From the NCBI GenBank assembly GCA_947179155.2, contig OX359264.1:6463501-6527500 (forward strand): a DNA stretch of 64,000 nucleotides, read 5' to 3'. The position numbers were made by a program, and so were the translations under genes. Origin of the DNA: Hedera helix (taxonomy: Eukaryota > Streptophyta > Magnoliopsida > Apiales > Araliaceae). This document shows positions 1-10,273 of the stretch, in pieces; the first letter of the stretch is position 1, and each line of letters opens with the position of its first letter. The notes below the pieces were generated by a model. It did no database searches and was not told the DNA's origin. It saw nothing but the letters and a program-made list of their open reading frames with translations.

Positions 1-302
1 GATAACAATAAGTATCGGAAGTTTACTTTGTACAGATTCAAATAATGTCCAAATTGTCAACATGATGTGGAGTGAAATTCAAGATCCACAGTTCAGAATA
101 ACGGTTACAATTCAATAGAAAGGTTCACGTAAATAGGAAGGTTCAGTTGAAATAATGAAGTTCAACTATTATGGAACATATAATATTTTCAGGAATTATA
201 GAAGCAATAGTTCCATAATAAATTTCGATTTAGGAGTATGAAAGAAAATAATATCCCTTACCGTAGCAGGTTTGATTAACAAAAGGTGAAGGAAATTAAT
301 AC

Positions 303-645
303 AAAGGGTTATTCACCAACAGGCGGCAATCCGCTCCGTAAGGTTATTCCCACAATTTAATAGAATTTGAGTACAAAGAGTTATTCACCAAACAGGCGGC
401 AATCCGCTCCGTAAGGTTATTCTCAGAGATTAATAATGAATGAATACGAAAGGTTATTCACCAACAGGCGGCAATCCGCTCCGTAAGGTTATTCCCACAA
501 TTTAATAGAATTTGAGTAAAAAGAGTTATTCACCAAACAGGCGGCAATCCGCTCCGTAAGGTTATTCTCAGAGATTAATAATGAATGAATACGAAAGGTT
601 ATTCACCAACAGGCGGCAACCCGCTCCGTAAGGTTATTCCCACAA
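303..645. repeat. Alternating minisatellite inside the LTR (five units)
   Basis: Five units share the core CAGGCGGCAATCCGCTCCGT within TTATTCACC...GGTTATTC. Two unit types alternate: one ends CCCACAATTTAATAG, the other CTCAGAGATTAATAATG. The higher-order period is about 145 bp. The same array is at 6871-7215 (five units), and shorter three-unit versions are at 27383-27580 and 31353-31550. Each core holds a small GCGG/CCGC inverted repeat. Confidence 0.9.
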
Positions 646-967
646 TTTAATACATGGAAATAAAAGGCACGTCTTATGAGTAAGGAAGAAACAATATTAT
701 TATCGAGAATCAAATAATGATAATCCCTTACCATAGTATGTTTGAATAATGGAAGATGAAAAAGATGGTATCCCTTACCGTAACACGTGACTGGATATTG
801 ATTTAAATGAGGTTGATTAACTTGAACAGTACACGTATACTTATAGATCTTCACAAATACTCAAGATGACTTAAGCACACTTAGAGAGAACTTTTACAAG
901 AAGTATTTAGAGAGAGAAAGAAAGAACAAGTAAGGAAGTTTATGAAAAATCCTTAAGTTAAGGCTTC

Positions 968-976
968 TATTTATAG
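968..976 (-). promoter_or_regulatory. LTR TATA box
   Basis: TATAAATAG is read on the minus strand, in a G+C-richer context than its surroundings. The same box is kept at the same relative place in every family copy here (7535-7543, 11751-11759, 28449-28457, 32418-32426). It is the likely core promoter that divides U3 from R. Confidence 0.65.
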
Positions 977-1058
977 CCAAAAATTTTATCATTCATTTAA
1001 TCTAAACCATTCATTTAAAGATCATCTTTTAATCTACACCATCCATTTCAAATATTAT

Positions 1059-1340
1059 ATTATCTTTAATCTACACCATTCATTTCATATCACCTAATAA
1101 TCACCTAACTTTATATTATAAACAAATCAATTTAATTATTCAACAATAATTCACACTTTAATCTACACCATTCATTTCATATCACCTAATAATCACCTAA
1201 CTTTATATTATAAACAAATCAATTCAATTATTTAACAATAATTCACACTTTAATCTACACCATTCATTTCATATCACCTAATAATCACCTAACTTTATAT
1301 TATAAACAAATAACTTTATCAATTCAATTATTATGACTAA
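1059..1340. repeat. ~95 bp tandem repeat inside the LTR
   Basis: Three units begin CTTTAATCTACACCATTC and run through TCACCTAATAATCACC to ATTATAAACAAAT. The equivalent array in the other LTRs has three units (7635-7890) or four units (28550-28890 and 32520-32850). Confidence 0.85.
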
Positions 1341-2116
1341 TTGTTATAAATACAGTATAGTTAGCTCTTAGATATCAAGTCAATAAATTAATGAAATACA
1401 ACTGTTTAAATAACATCATAATAGAGATAACAATAATGTAAAATAAAGCATACGTTACTGTGTAATGACAATTATTGATTCAATAATGTGAATTACTGTG
1501 CATATGTTACTGTGACAATTATTAGGTTCAATAATTTTAAAAACAGTGCAACAACAATTATTGACTCAATGATATAAAATACAGTGTAATGACAATTATT
1601 AAATCAATAATGCAAAATACTGTGTAACAACAATTATTGAATTGATAATATAAAATATTATGCAGTGACAATTATCGATGAAATGATGCGTAACAGTTAC
1701 GGTGTCAATTATCAGACCAATAATATGAGACACTATGCAATACCGTGTGTTACTGTAGAGTACCGAGTGCTACAGAAAATACCAATAACTACCGTATGCT
1801 ACTATTCTTTTATCACCGGTATTTTAACAGTTCCGTTGACTATTTTTATTTAAAAAGGTTATTTCTGTCGTTTTCTATATCCGACAAATATTCCGTTGTG
1901 GGGTCCACCAATAATTTGTTATTTCGGCGCCGTCGGACCAAACGAATATTCCCCGACCAAACGAATATTCCCCGACAAAGCGAATATTGTCCGACAAAAT
2001 AAAATTTGCACATAACATCCTTAACTTTTAACTTTATCGATTTAACCACTTACTGTTTCAAAAAAAATATATATATGAAGAAAAATTAAATTTTGTATTT
2101 CATAAAATTCGGGGTC

Positions 2117-4160
2117 TTACAACCTCCCCTCCTTATGAAATTTCGTCCCCGAAATTGACGTACCTGACATATCGAAGAGGTAAGGATACTTAGATTTCAT
2201 CTCAGATTCTAGCTCCCAGGTCATTTCCTCAGTATCTTGGTTCCTCCATAAAACCTTAACTTGAGGTATAACCTTTGAGCGTAGGATCTGCTCCTTCTTA
2301 TCCAGGATCTTAACAGGTACCTCCTCGTATGTTAAATCCTCTGCTATAATGTCTGTATCTAACTCAATGACGTGGTTTGGGTCCTTCACATATTTACGTA
2401 ACATAGATATGTGAAAAACGTTATGGATGCGAGACATACTTGGTGGTAGGGCTAGTCTGTAGGCTACGGTTCCTATTCGATCGAGGATTTCAAATGGGCC
2501 AATAAATCGAGGGTTGAGCTTTCCTCTCTTTCCGAATCTCGTAACCCCTTTCCATGGAGAAACACGTAAGAATACATGATCTCCGACGTTGAAACTTTCG
2601 TCTCTCCGATGAAGATCAGCATAACTCTTTTGTCGTTCTTGTGCGGTCTGTATTCGTTGTCGGATCATTTGGATCTTTTCGGTCGTCAAGCGTACCAACT
2701 CAGGTCCCAACAATTTTGCTTCTCCTACCTCATTCCAACATATTGGAGAGCGACACTTCCTTCCATACAATGCCTCGAATGGAGCCATGCCTATGCTTGC
2801 TTGGTAACTGTTGTTGTAAGAAAATTCCACCAACGGCAAGTACTTATCCCAACTTCCTTTGAAGTCTAATACACAAAGTCTCAAAAGATCTTCGAGGGTC
2901 TGGATCGTCCTTTCCGATTGTCCGTTCGTTTGAGGATGGTATGCAGAATTAAAACGTAGTTCAGTGCCCATAGCTTTTTGTAGACTGATCCAAAAACGTG
3001 AAGTGAATCTAGGATCTCGATCAGAAACTATGGAAACTGGCATGCCATGCAATCTCACGATCTCATTTATGTACATACCGGCAAGACGTTCAAGTGAAAA
3101 GTTTTCTCGTATAGGCAAGAAATGAGCAGATTTGGTCAATCTATCTACGATCACCCAAATTGCATCTAAGCCTTGAGAAACTTTTGGAAGACCCGTCACG
3201 AAGTCCATATTGATGTGTTCCCACTTCCATTCGGGAACTTCAAGTGATTGTAATGGACCTTTAGGAACTTGATGCTCTGCCTTGACACGTTGACAAGTTA
3301 GGCACCTTGAGATAAACTCCGCAATCTCTCTTTTCATATTGTTCCACCAAAATGTATGTCGAAGATCTCGATACATCTTGGTACCTCCTGGGTGGATTGT
3401 AAACGGCATGTTGTGTGCCTCCATCATGATTTTATGCTTTAATTCAGGATTGTTAGGAACACATAGTCGAGAGTTGACTCGAAGTATTCCTTTCTCGTCG
3501 ATTCTTGCTTCGGGAATGGCACCTTCTTGTACTTTCTTTATCATGTTTATCAGTTCTGGATCGGTAGCTTGAGCAGCTTTAATTTTATTGATTAAAGTTG
3601 GTTCTACTCGCACGTGAGCAATCTTCGAGTGGGTCCCTGGTGTCTTTAGCTCTATCTCCATCTTTTGCAAGTCGTACAAAATACACTTTTGTGTTGTCAG
3701 TAGTGCACTTGTACTTGCATAAGATTTTCTGCTCAAAGCGTCAGCTACAACGTTCGCCTTTCCCGGGTGATACTGGATTGTGTGGTCATAATCCTTTAAC
3801 AGTTCAAGCCAACGTCGTTGTCGCATGTTGAGTTCCTTCTGGGTGAAGAAATACTTGAGACTTTTATGATCCGTATAGATATCCACTTTTTCTCCGTACA
3901 AGTAGTGTCTCCAGATCTTCAACGCGAAAACGACTGCTGCCAACTCTAGATCATGAGTAGGATAATTTTTCTCATAATCTTTGAGTTGTCGAGAGGCGTA
4001 GGCTATAACCTTTCCATGTTGCATAAGGACACAGCCTAGACCTTTGCCAGAAGCATCGCTGTAGATAACAAATTCTCCTGATCCTGATGGTATGGTCAGA
4101 ACAGGAGCTGAAACAAGTCTCCTCTTGAGTTCTTGAAAACTCTTCTCGCATTCCTCGCTC
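2117..4160 (-). pseudogene. pol: Retrotransposon pol 3' part: RNase H, integrase, chromodomain
   Basis: An uninterrupted frame from about 4160 down to 2117; the first Met is at 4024 but the frame runs in from upstream. In order, the domains are: the end of RT with RNase H (SDASGKGLGCVLMQ, ELAAVVFALKIWRHYL, TDHKSLKYF); the integrase zinc-binding segment (HPGG...CLTCQRVKAEH, an HHCC arrangement); the integrase core with its three acidic sites (near MDFVTGLPK, VSDRDPRFTS and HPQTNGQSERT); the GPFEILDRIG segment; and a C-terminal chromodomain-like region (VKVLWRNQDTEEMTWE). The integrase acts on retrotransposon cDNA ends, and chromodomains of this clade direct integration to certain chromatin. 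The frame is open, but the RT catalytic part upstream is gone, so this is a fragment of a polyprotein and not a working pol. Confidence 0.9.
2122..2134 (-). other. Polypurine tract
   Basis: Read on the minus strand this is AAGGAGGGGAGGT, directly abutting the 3' LTR start. That is the place and composition expected for the plus-strand primer of an LTR retrotransposon. An identical tract occurs at 29704-29716 in the 7.5 kb derivative. Confidence 0.85.
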
Positions 4161-4301
4161 GATATAAGTTTTGTACTAGAATGAATGATACCGATATCTA
4201 GTAATTAAACTTTCAACTCTTGGTGTTCTATGGGAGCCATTTGGTATGGGACTTTAAAAATGGGCTTAGTGCCGGGTTCAAGATTGATACAGAATTCAAT
4301 T
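4160..4301 (-). pseudogene. Reverse-transcriptase remnant with a large internal deletion
   Basis: Downstream of the protease remnant the minus strand reads IEFCINLEPGTKPIF and then PYQMAPIEHQELKV, the classic start of Ty3/gypsy RT. A stop follows. Within about 20 codons the sequence jumps to EECEKSFQELKRRLVSAP, which lies close to RNase H. Roughly 200 residues, including the palm and the (Y/F)xDD catalytic box, are absent. Confidence 0.82.
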
Positions 4302-5021
4302 TCACGGTTTGGGGTAAGCCAGAAAGTTTCTCAGAAAAAAAACGTCAGGAAACTCATTAACAATGGGAATATCATTCAAGTTTGACGTGTTTTTGTTCAA
4401 ATCAGTGACATGAGCTAAAAAGGCTTGACATCCGTTTTTCAATAAACGAATGGCTTTATGGCTAGAAATAACAGTTATAGATTTCAATGGTTTAGTTGCT
4501 TGAATTTGCATGACAGGTTGATTAGGAATATGAAAACTAATAATCTTATGAAAACAATCAATTTTAGCATGATGGGTAGTCAACCAATCAATTCCTAAAA
4601 TCACATCAAATTCACGCATCTCCAAAGAAATAAGGTCAACAGGTAATGTGAGGTTGTTGATTTAAACTAGGCAAGATTTATAGATAGTAAATGTAATAGG
4701 TATTTCTCCCAATGAGGTTTCAACTGATAAGACAAGATTTAAGTTTTCAATAGTCAAATTTAAACGTTGAGTACATATAGGTGAGATAAAAGAGTGGATA
4801 GAGTCAGTATCTAATATGACATAGACTTCACGAGAATTTATGAATAGCTTACCGGTTATCACCTCATTCGGTTTCTTGACTGTTATCGTCAAATCGAATC
4901 CCGAATACTTCATTCGGATCTTCACGTATTTCAACCATGGGAATACCACTGAATAATTTTCTAGCAAACTGTTTCTCGGGTTCATCAACTTCATCAGTAG
5001 TAAGGTACCAATGATTTCCAT
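4302..5021 (-). pseudogene. Retropepsin (aspartic protease) remnant of the Tekay-like element
   Basis: Two overlapping minus-strand pieces. The first has EVITGKLFINSREVY followed by ILDTDSIHSFIS. The family motif is D-(S/T)-G-A-x-HSFI(S), so the catalytic Gly is replaced and the active site looks dead. The second has FDVILGIDWLTTHHAKIDC, the conserved C-terminal protease block, and ends in NEFPDVF, the usual lead into RT. A stop near 4662 separates the two pieces. Confidence 0.8.
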
Positions 5022-5484
5022 TAAAATAGTATTTTCGATAGACTGCAGTTTCCACGATAGTGACTAACTTAACCTGAATTCCTCTAAATTGTAACGCCCA
5101 AAAGTATAGAAACATCATTTTTAAATAATCTTGAAAATCATAGCTGGAACACCATAAATCCCAAAGACTAATATGAAAAGTCCATATATTCTGATCCTTT
5201 GTTATAGAGCATAACCATGTGATATCACTCTCCCAATTAGTGAGTAAATTAAAGGCAATAATTTCCGCAAGTTCGTTACTTCCTTTAATTGCTTCTAAGA
5301 ATGGATCTGGAACGACTGTAGCAGAGCTTTCACCTTCATCCTTACTGGATAGAACACGCATAATTTTTGCCTTAGGCAAATGATTCAACTCTGAGTTTGT
5401 AAGAAGATTATTCGTCGCCTCTTGTTTTGCAGCTACATTTGTTTCGGTAATTTCATAATTAACCTCCTGATTTCCAGATGCCAT
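4864..5484 (-). CDS. Unrecognised ORF in the gag position of the Tekay-like element
   Basis: 206 codons, starting 190 bp inside the primer-binding site, where gag should start. Its opening (MASGNQEVNYE) resembles the opening of the gag of the neighbouring old copy (near 10050) and of the short derivative (near 29780). The rest shows no gag alpha-helical region and no CCHC zinc knuckle. It contains YRKYYFNGNHWYLTTDEVDE and KLFSGIPMVEIREDPNEVFG, which read like a well-behaved protein that I do not recognise. It overlaps the protease remnant at 4864-5021 in another frame. The likely explanation is that gag was replaced by unrelated, possibly host-derived, sequence. Confidence 0.5.
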   Translation of the reverse strand: MASGNQEVNYEITETNVAAKQEATNNLLTNSELNHLPKAKIMRVLSSKDEGESSATVVPDPFLEAIKGSNELAEIIAFNLLTNWESDITWLCSITKDQNIWTFHISLWDLWCSSYDFQDYLKMMFLYFWALQFRGIQVKLVTIVETAVYRKYYFNGNHWYLTTDEVDEPEKQFARKLFSGIPMVEIREDPNEVFGIRFDDNSQETE

Positions 5485-5673
5485 AATTAACTGTGGTCAC
5501 AAAATAAATGTTAGTTCAAATAAACTGACTCATCTCTTCATGTTCCTACATTCAAATCGATTCATTAGATAAAAAATAAATCTAATTTAGGTAGGACACA
5601 CTAGTGATTGATTCTATTCGTCTCTCCCCTCCTAGTTCTAACCCCAGATCTCCATTAAAGACCATATCCCTAA

Positions 5674-5687
5674 GCTCTGATGCCAAC
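5674..5687 (-). other. Primer-binding site for initiator Met tRNA
   Basis: Read on the minus strand this is GTTGGCATCAGAGC, next to the LTR end. It differs by one base from the canonical TGGTATCAGAGC. It fixes the 5' LTR of this element as 5688-8670 and its orientation as minus. Confidence 0.88.
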
Positions 5688-8670
5688 TGTGACGCCCCCA
5701 AATCTGGGCCCACACAGCCCAAACTTGAGTCGTCAAAAGACTACAACAAAATTATTACAACAAAGCACAACGTACAACAATACAGTGTATAATAATACAC
5801 AACTAAGTCTTCACTATTATTGCCACACTATTTTACAAAACGTGAAGACTATGATAACTATTCCTCGGACCCTCACTCCATTCCCCGGCTAGACCCTGTT
5901 ATGTTTTCATCTCCTGTTGAAAAACAATGGAACAAAAGAAAGGGTGAGCTCAAATAGCCCAGTAAAGAATATCATGACTAAGATAATGACGAATAAATTA
6001 TCATTAGTCTTCAACAGTTGAGTTCTTGATAGAATACAATAGACTACAAGGTTTATATCAAAAACTGCAGTTAAATTCTTAAACAACGTTCAGATCAATA
6101 ATAGCAGCGGAATGAGTAATCTATTAGAAGAATAATGCAGACTATAATGTCCACTCGGTTCTCTTTTTAGGAAAAACATCATCAACTTTTATCATCTGAA
6201 ATATCATTAGTCAAGATAATACAAATTCACAGTTCCTGATCATAATCATGCAGATCAACAGTTCATCTTTGCACTACGGGCCAAAGACATTCAATATAAC
6301 ACCAACGGTCATGATTATACCAGATTCAGCCTTTGGTCATAATCATACCAAGCAACAGTTCATCTTTGCACTACGGGCCAAAGAGAACATTCACCACGTG
6401 CCATAAAAGACACCGAACAGATGTATCGCCTTTAACCTATTATATCGCCTTTAACCTATCATCTGTTCAACAAATATATCACATCTGTGCCCCCGGCCAC
6501 AGATATTCACAACAGCTTGATTTTTTTTGGATGATTAGAATGATGTAAATGATGAACAGAAGAAATAGGATAACAATAAGTATCGGAAGTTTACTTTGTA
6601 CAGATTCAAATAATGTCCAAATTGTCAACATGATGTGGAGTGAAATTCAAGATCCACAGTTCAGAATAACGGTTACAATTCAATAGAAAGGTTCACGTAA
6701 ATAGGAAGATTCAGTTGAAATAATGAAGTTCAACTATTATGGAACATATAATATTTTCAGGAATTATAGAAGCAATAGTTCCATAATAAATTTCGATTTA
6801 GGAGTATGAAAGAAAATAATATCCCTTACCGTAGCAGGTTTGATTAACAAAAGGTGAAGGAAATTAATACAAAGGGTTATTCACCAACAGGCGGCAATCC
6901 GCTCCGTAAGGTTATTCCCACAATTTAATAGAATTTGAGTACAAAGAGTTATTCACCAAACAGGCGGCAATCCGCTCCGTAAGGTTATTCTCAGAGATTA
7001 ATAATGAATGAATACGAAAGGTTATTCACCAACAGGCGGCAATCCGCTCCGTAAGGTTATTCCCACAATTTAATAGAATTTGAGTACAAAGAGTTATTCA
7101 CCAAACAGGCGGCAATCCGCTCCGTAAGGTTATTCTCAGAGATTAATAATGAATGAATACGAAAGGTTATTCACCAACAGGCGGCAACCCGCTCCGTAAG
7201 GTTATTCCCACAATTTAATACATGGAAATAAAAGGCACGTCTTATGAGTAAGGAAGAAACAATATTATTATCGAGAATCAAATAATGATAATCCCTTACC
7301 ATAGTATGTTTGAATAATGGAAGATGAAAAAGATGGTATCCCTTACCGTAACACGTGACTGGATATTGATTTAAATGAGGTTGATTAACTTGAACAGTAC
7401 ACGTATACTTATAGATCTTCACAAATACTCAAGATGACTTAAGCACACTTAGAGAGAACTTTTACAAGAAGTATTTAGAGAGAGAAAGAAAGAACAAGTA
7501 AGGAAGTTTATGAAAAATCCTTAAGTTAAGGCTTCTATTTATAGCTAAAATTTTTATCATTCATTTAATCTAAACCATTCATTTAAAGATCATCTTTTAA
7601 TCTACACCATCCATTTCAAATATTATATTATCTTTAATCTACACCATTCATTTCATATCACCTAATAATCACCTAACTTTATATTATAAACAAATCAATT
7701 TAATTATTCAACAATAATTCACACTTTAATCTACACCATTCATTTTATATCACCTAATAATCACCTAACTTTATATTATAAACAAATCAATTCAATTATT
7801 TAACAATAATTCACACTTTAATCTACACCATTCATTTCATATCACCTAATAATCACCTAACTTTATATTATAAACAAATAACTTTATCAATTCAATTATT
7901 ATGACTAATTGTTATAAATACAGTATAGTTAGCTCTTAGATATCAAGTCAATAAATTAATGAAATACAACTGTTTAAATAACATCATAATAGAGATAACA
8001 ATAATGTAAAATAAAGCATACGTTACTGTGTAATGACAATTATTGATTCAATAATGTGAATTACTGTGCATATGTTACTGTGACAATTATTAGGTTCAAT
8101 AATTTTAAAAACAGTGCAACAACAATTATTGACTCAATGATATAAAATACAGTGTAATGACAATTATTAAATCAATAATGCAAAATACTGTGTAACAACA
8201 ATTATTGAATTGATAATATAAAATATTATGCAGTGACAATTATCGATGAAATGATGCGTAACAGTTACGGTGTCAATTATCAGACCAATAATATGAGACA
8301 CTATGCAATACCGTGTGTTACTGTAGAGTACCGAGTGCTACAGAAAATACCAATAACTACCGTATGCTACTATTCTTTTATCACCGGTATTTTAACAGTT
8401 CCGTTGACTATTTTTATTTAAAAAGGTTATTTCTGTCGTTTTCTATATCCGACAAATATTCCGTTGTGGGGTCCACCAATAATTTGTTATTTTGGCGCCG
8501 TCGGACCAAACGAATATTCCCCGACAAAGCGAATATTGTCCGACAAAATAAAATTTGCACATAACATCCTTAACTTTTAACTTTATCGATTTAACCACTT
8601 ACTGTTTCAAAAAAAATATATATATGAAGAAAAATTAAATTTTGTATTTCATAAAATTCGGGGTCTTACA
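5688..8670 (-). repeat. 5' LTR of the Tekay-like element (2983 bp, complete)
   Basis: The plus strand starts TGTGACGCCCCC and ends GGGTCTTACA, so the ends are TG...CA in either orientation. It carries the minisatellite (6871-7215), the ~95 bp tandem repeat (7635-7890) and the TATA box (7535-7543). Relative to 1-2121 it lacks one 20 bp unit, CCAAACGAATATTCCCCGAC, near 8505. Confidence 0.93.
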
Positions 8671-8876
8671 GTATAGACTTCTCGAGAATTTATGAATAGC
8701 TTACTGGTTACAATAAAATTTGCACATAACATCCTTAACTTTTAACTTTATCGATTTAACCACTTACTGTTTCAAAAGAAATATATATATGAAGAAAAAT
8801 TAAATTTTGTATTTCATAAAATTCGGGGTCTTACAGTATAGACTTCTCGAGAATTTATGAATAGCTTACTGGTTAT
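8547..8876. repeat. 165 bp tandem duplication across the LTR/flank junction
   Basis: The last ~124 bp of the LTR plus the first ~41 bp of the flank (GTATAGACTTCTCGAG...) occur twice head to tail: 8547-8711 and 8712-8876. The second LTR-end copy differs by one base in its A-run (CAAAAGAAATATAT). It is a local duplication made after the element inserted. Confidence 0.85.
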
Positions 8877-8878
8877 CA

Positions 8879-10092
8879 CCTCGTTAAGGTTTCGTGTCAT
8901 TTGGAATGTCACAACAAAAACTCTCCCTTGAACTAAAGATTTTTCCTTATTTGTGCTAGCTCTTGGAGCCATCATTACAGTTGGACTTGATTTTGTAACA
9001 GAAAAAAATCAAGCAATATGACCTTCCTTTTCACAACTGTAGCACAACTTGGATTGCTGAATACAATTTGGGCTAATGTGACCCTCTTGACAACACTTGT
9101 AGCATCTCACAGGTGGTAGATCCCATCCCCTTGAAACTGGTGCCAGTGCTGGTGTTAATGCCCTTCCATAATCATTGTAGGATCTTTTTCTCTTGAAATG
9201 GTTCCCACTTGATTCTCCTATTTTGTTATTTGAACCGGGATTACCACTGAAGTGTTGATTGTCTCCTCTATAGCTCTCGTTCTGGTGATTGTTGTCGTTA
9301 TTGCCCTCTCAGTTGGTCATTGACTCATGGCTGTAATATTTTATTTTCTTTCTCCACCCCTTGAGCCCTATCTATAACATCTGAATATAAACAAAATTTA
9401 TGAGAGCTAAGGTATTGGCGAATTTTGGGTCTCAAACCTCGCAAGAACATACGACTCATTCGTGCTTCGTTGTCCACCAGATGGATTGCAAATTGGGATA
9501 ACTCAAAAAACCTGGCCTCATACTGTGACATAGCCACGTTCCTCTACTCCAGCTTGATAAAATCTACCTCCTTCATGTGACGGTTACTTTCTGAAAAGTA
9601 CTTCTTGTTAAACAGCTCTTGAAATTCTATTCAAGATATCTCGAGTACTGAATGATGGATACGTTTTACCGCTTCCTACCAATGGTCCGCCTTACCTCGT
9701 AATATGAAGGTGGCAAATGGAACCTTCTGATCATCGGCGCATCGTAGGACATCAAATATTTTTGTCATCTACTTTAGTCATGTTTTTGCCTTGAGTGGGT
9801 TCGATTTCTTGAAAAATTCTGGTGGTCCTAACACCTTAAACTGCTTAGCAGTGACCATCCTCGAATTTCTAGCATTTCCATTAGTAGGAGTTCCCCTCAC
9901 TTGATTTTGCATGAATTGCATGAATTGCATGAAGTTTCTAAAGAAACCATCATAATTTACATGGTCTCCCACGTTATTTTTTGAAGCTGCATGAGGATTA
10001 TTTGTAACTTCCTGGTTCTCGGTCACATTTGCCAAGGGCAATAGATAGTTTATTCCATGATTTTCAAAAGCCATTCTTAACTGCGTTAACAA
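8879..10092 (-). pseudogene. gag: Gag of the older Tekay-like element, frameshifted
   Basis: Minus strand. An N-terminal piece (10092-9778) contains MAFENHGINY and a repeated FMQ tract, and ends at GPPEFFKKSNPLKAKT. A central retrotransposon-gag piece (9537-9325) reads MSQYEARFFELSQFA and FLRGLRPKIRQYL. Two zinc knuckles follow at about 9100-9010 (CYKCCQEGHISPNC, then CYSCEKEGH). Protease begins near 8900. Gag packages the element RNA. Frameshifts separate the pieces, so this copy is dead. Confidence 0.82.
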
Positions 10093-10259
10093 ACTAAAGC
10101 TTAGTTAAACAAACTTACTCGTCACATCTTGTCCTCACATCCAAACCGACTGATCAGATAACAAAAACTAATTTAGGTAAAACACACTAGTGATTGATTC
10201 TATTCGTCTCTCCCCTCTTAGTTCTAACCCCAGATTTTTATTAAATACCAAATTCCTAA

Positions 10260-10273
10260 GCTTTGATACTAAC
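10260..10273 (-). other. Decayed primer-binding site
   Basis: The minus strand reads GTTAGTATCAAAGC against the canonical TGGTATCAGAGC. It directly abuts the LTR start TGTGACATCCCC at 10274, which makes that LTR the 5' LTR of the older element. Confidence 0.75.

Larger units (their letters stand above)
1..2121 (-). repeat. 3' LTR of the Tekay-like element (partial)
   Basis: This matches 6569-8670 almost base for base and ends with TCTTACA (plus strand), that is TGTAAGA in element orientation. The first ~880 bp of the LTR, by comparison with 5688-8670, lie left of the window. It contains a minisatellite, a ~95 bp tandem repeat and a conserved TATA box. Short ORFs inside it are LTR noise. Confidence 0.93.
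1..8670 (-). mobile_element. Tekay/Del-like Ty3-gypsy chromodomain LTR retrotransposon, defective (left end outside the window)
   Basis: Two nearly identical long LTRs (1-2121, truncated by the window edge, and 5688-8670) flank an internal region read on the minus strand. The LTRs start TGTAAGACCCC and end GGCGTCACA in element orientation. A purine tract (2122-2134) and an initiator-Met-tRNA primer site (5674-5687) sit at the expected junctions. The internal region encodes protease, RNase H, integrase and a C-terminal chromodomain-like segment, the Tekay/Del arrangement. It is only 3.6 kb because most of reverse transcriptase is deleted and the gag position holds an unfamiliar ORF. The element cannot move by itself. 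By eye the LTRs differ by a handful of substitutions and one 20 bp indel near 1950, so the insertion is fairly young. It probably inserted into an older relative (8671-19064); the TSD would then be GTATA, and its left copy lies outside the window. Confidence 0.9.
8671..10273 (-). mobile_element. Internal remnant of an older Tekay-like element
   Basis: This is the internal region of a second, more decayed member of the same family, with a gag remnant, zinc knuckles and the start of protease. It is joined on the right, through a decayed primer site, to the LTR at 10274. Its 3' part is cut off by the younger element to the left. Confidence 0.8.

Noticed and set aside
303..645. Regularly spaced identical repeats with spacers, superficially like a CRISPR array
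   Set aside because: The spacers are not unique: they are two alternating repeat types. The array is copied in every young LTR and the genome is a plant, so it is an LTR minisatellite.
603..854. 83-codon minus ORF repeated at 7171-7422 (and related ones in other LTRs)
   Set aside because: It lies wholly within LTRs, recurs only because the LTR does, and has no protein-family features.
8671..8711. Tandem array of elements sharing an LTR through unequal recombination (LTR-body-LTR-body-LTR)
   Set aside because: The right-hand LTR (10274) is far more diverged than the other two, and there is no polypurine tract at 8671. Nested insertion of a young element into an old one is simpler; it predicts GTATA just left of the young element's other LTR.
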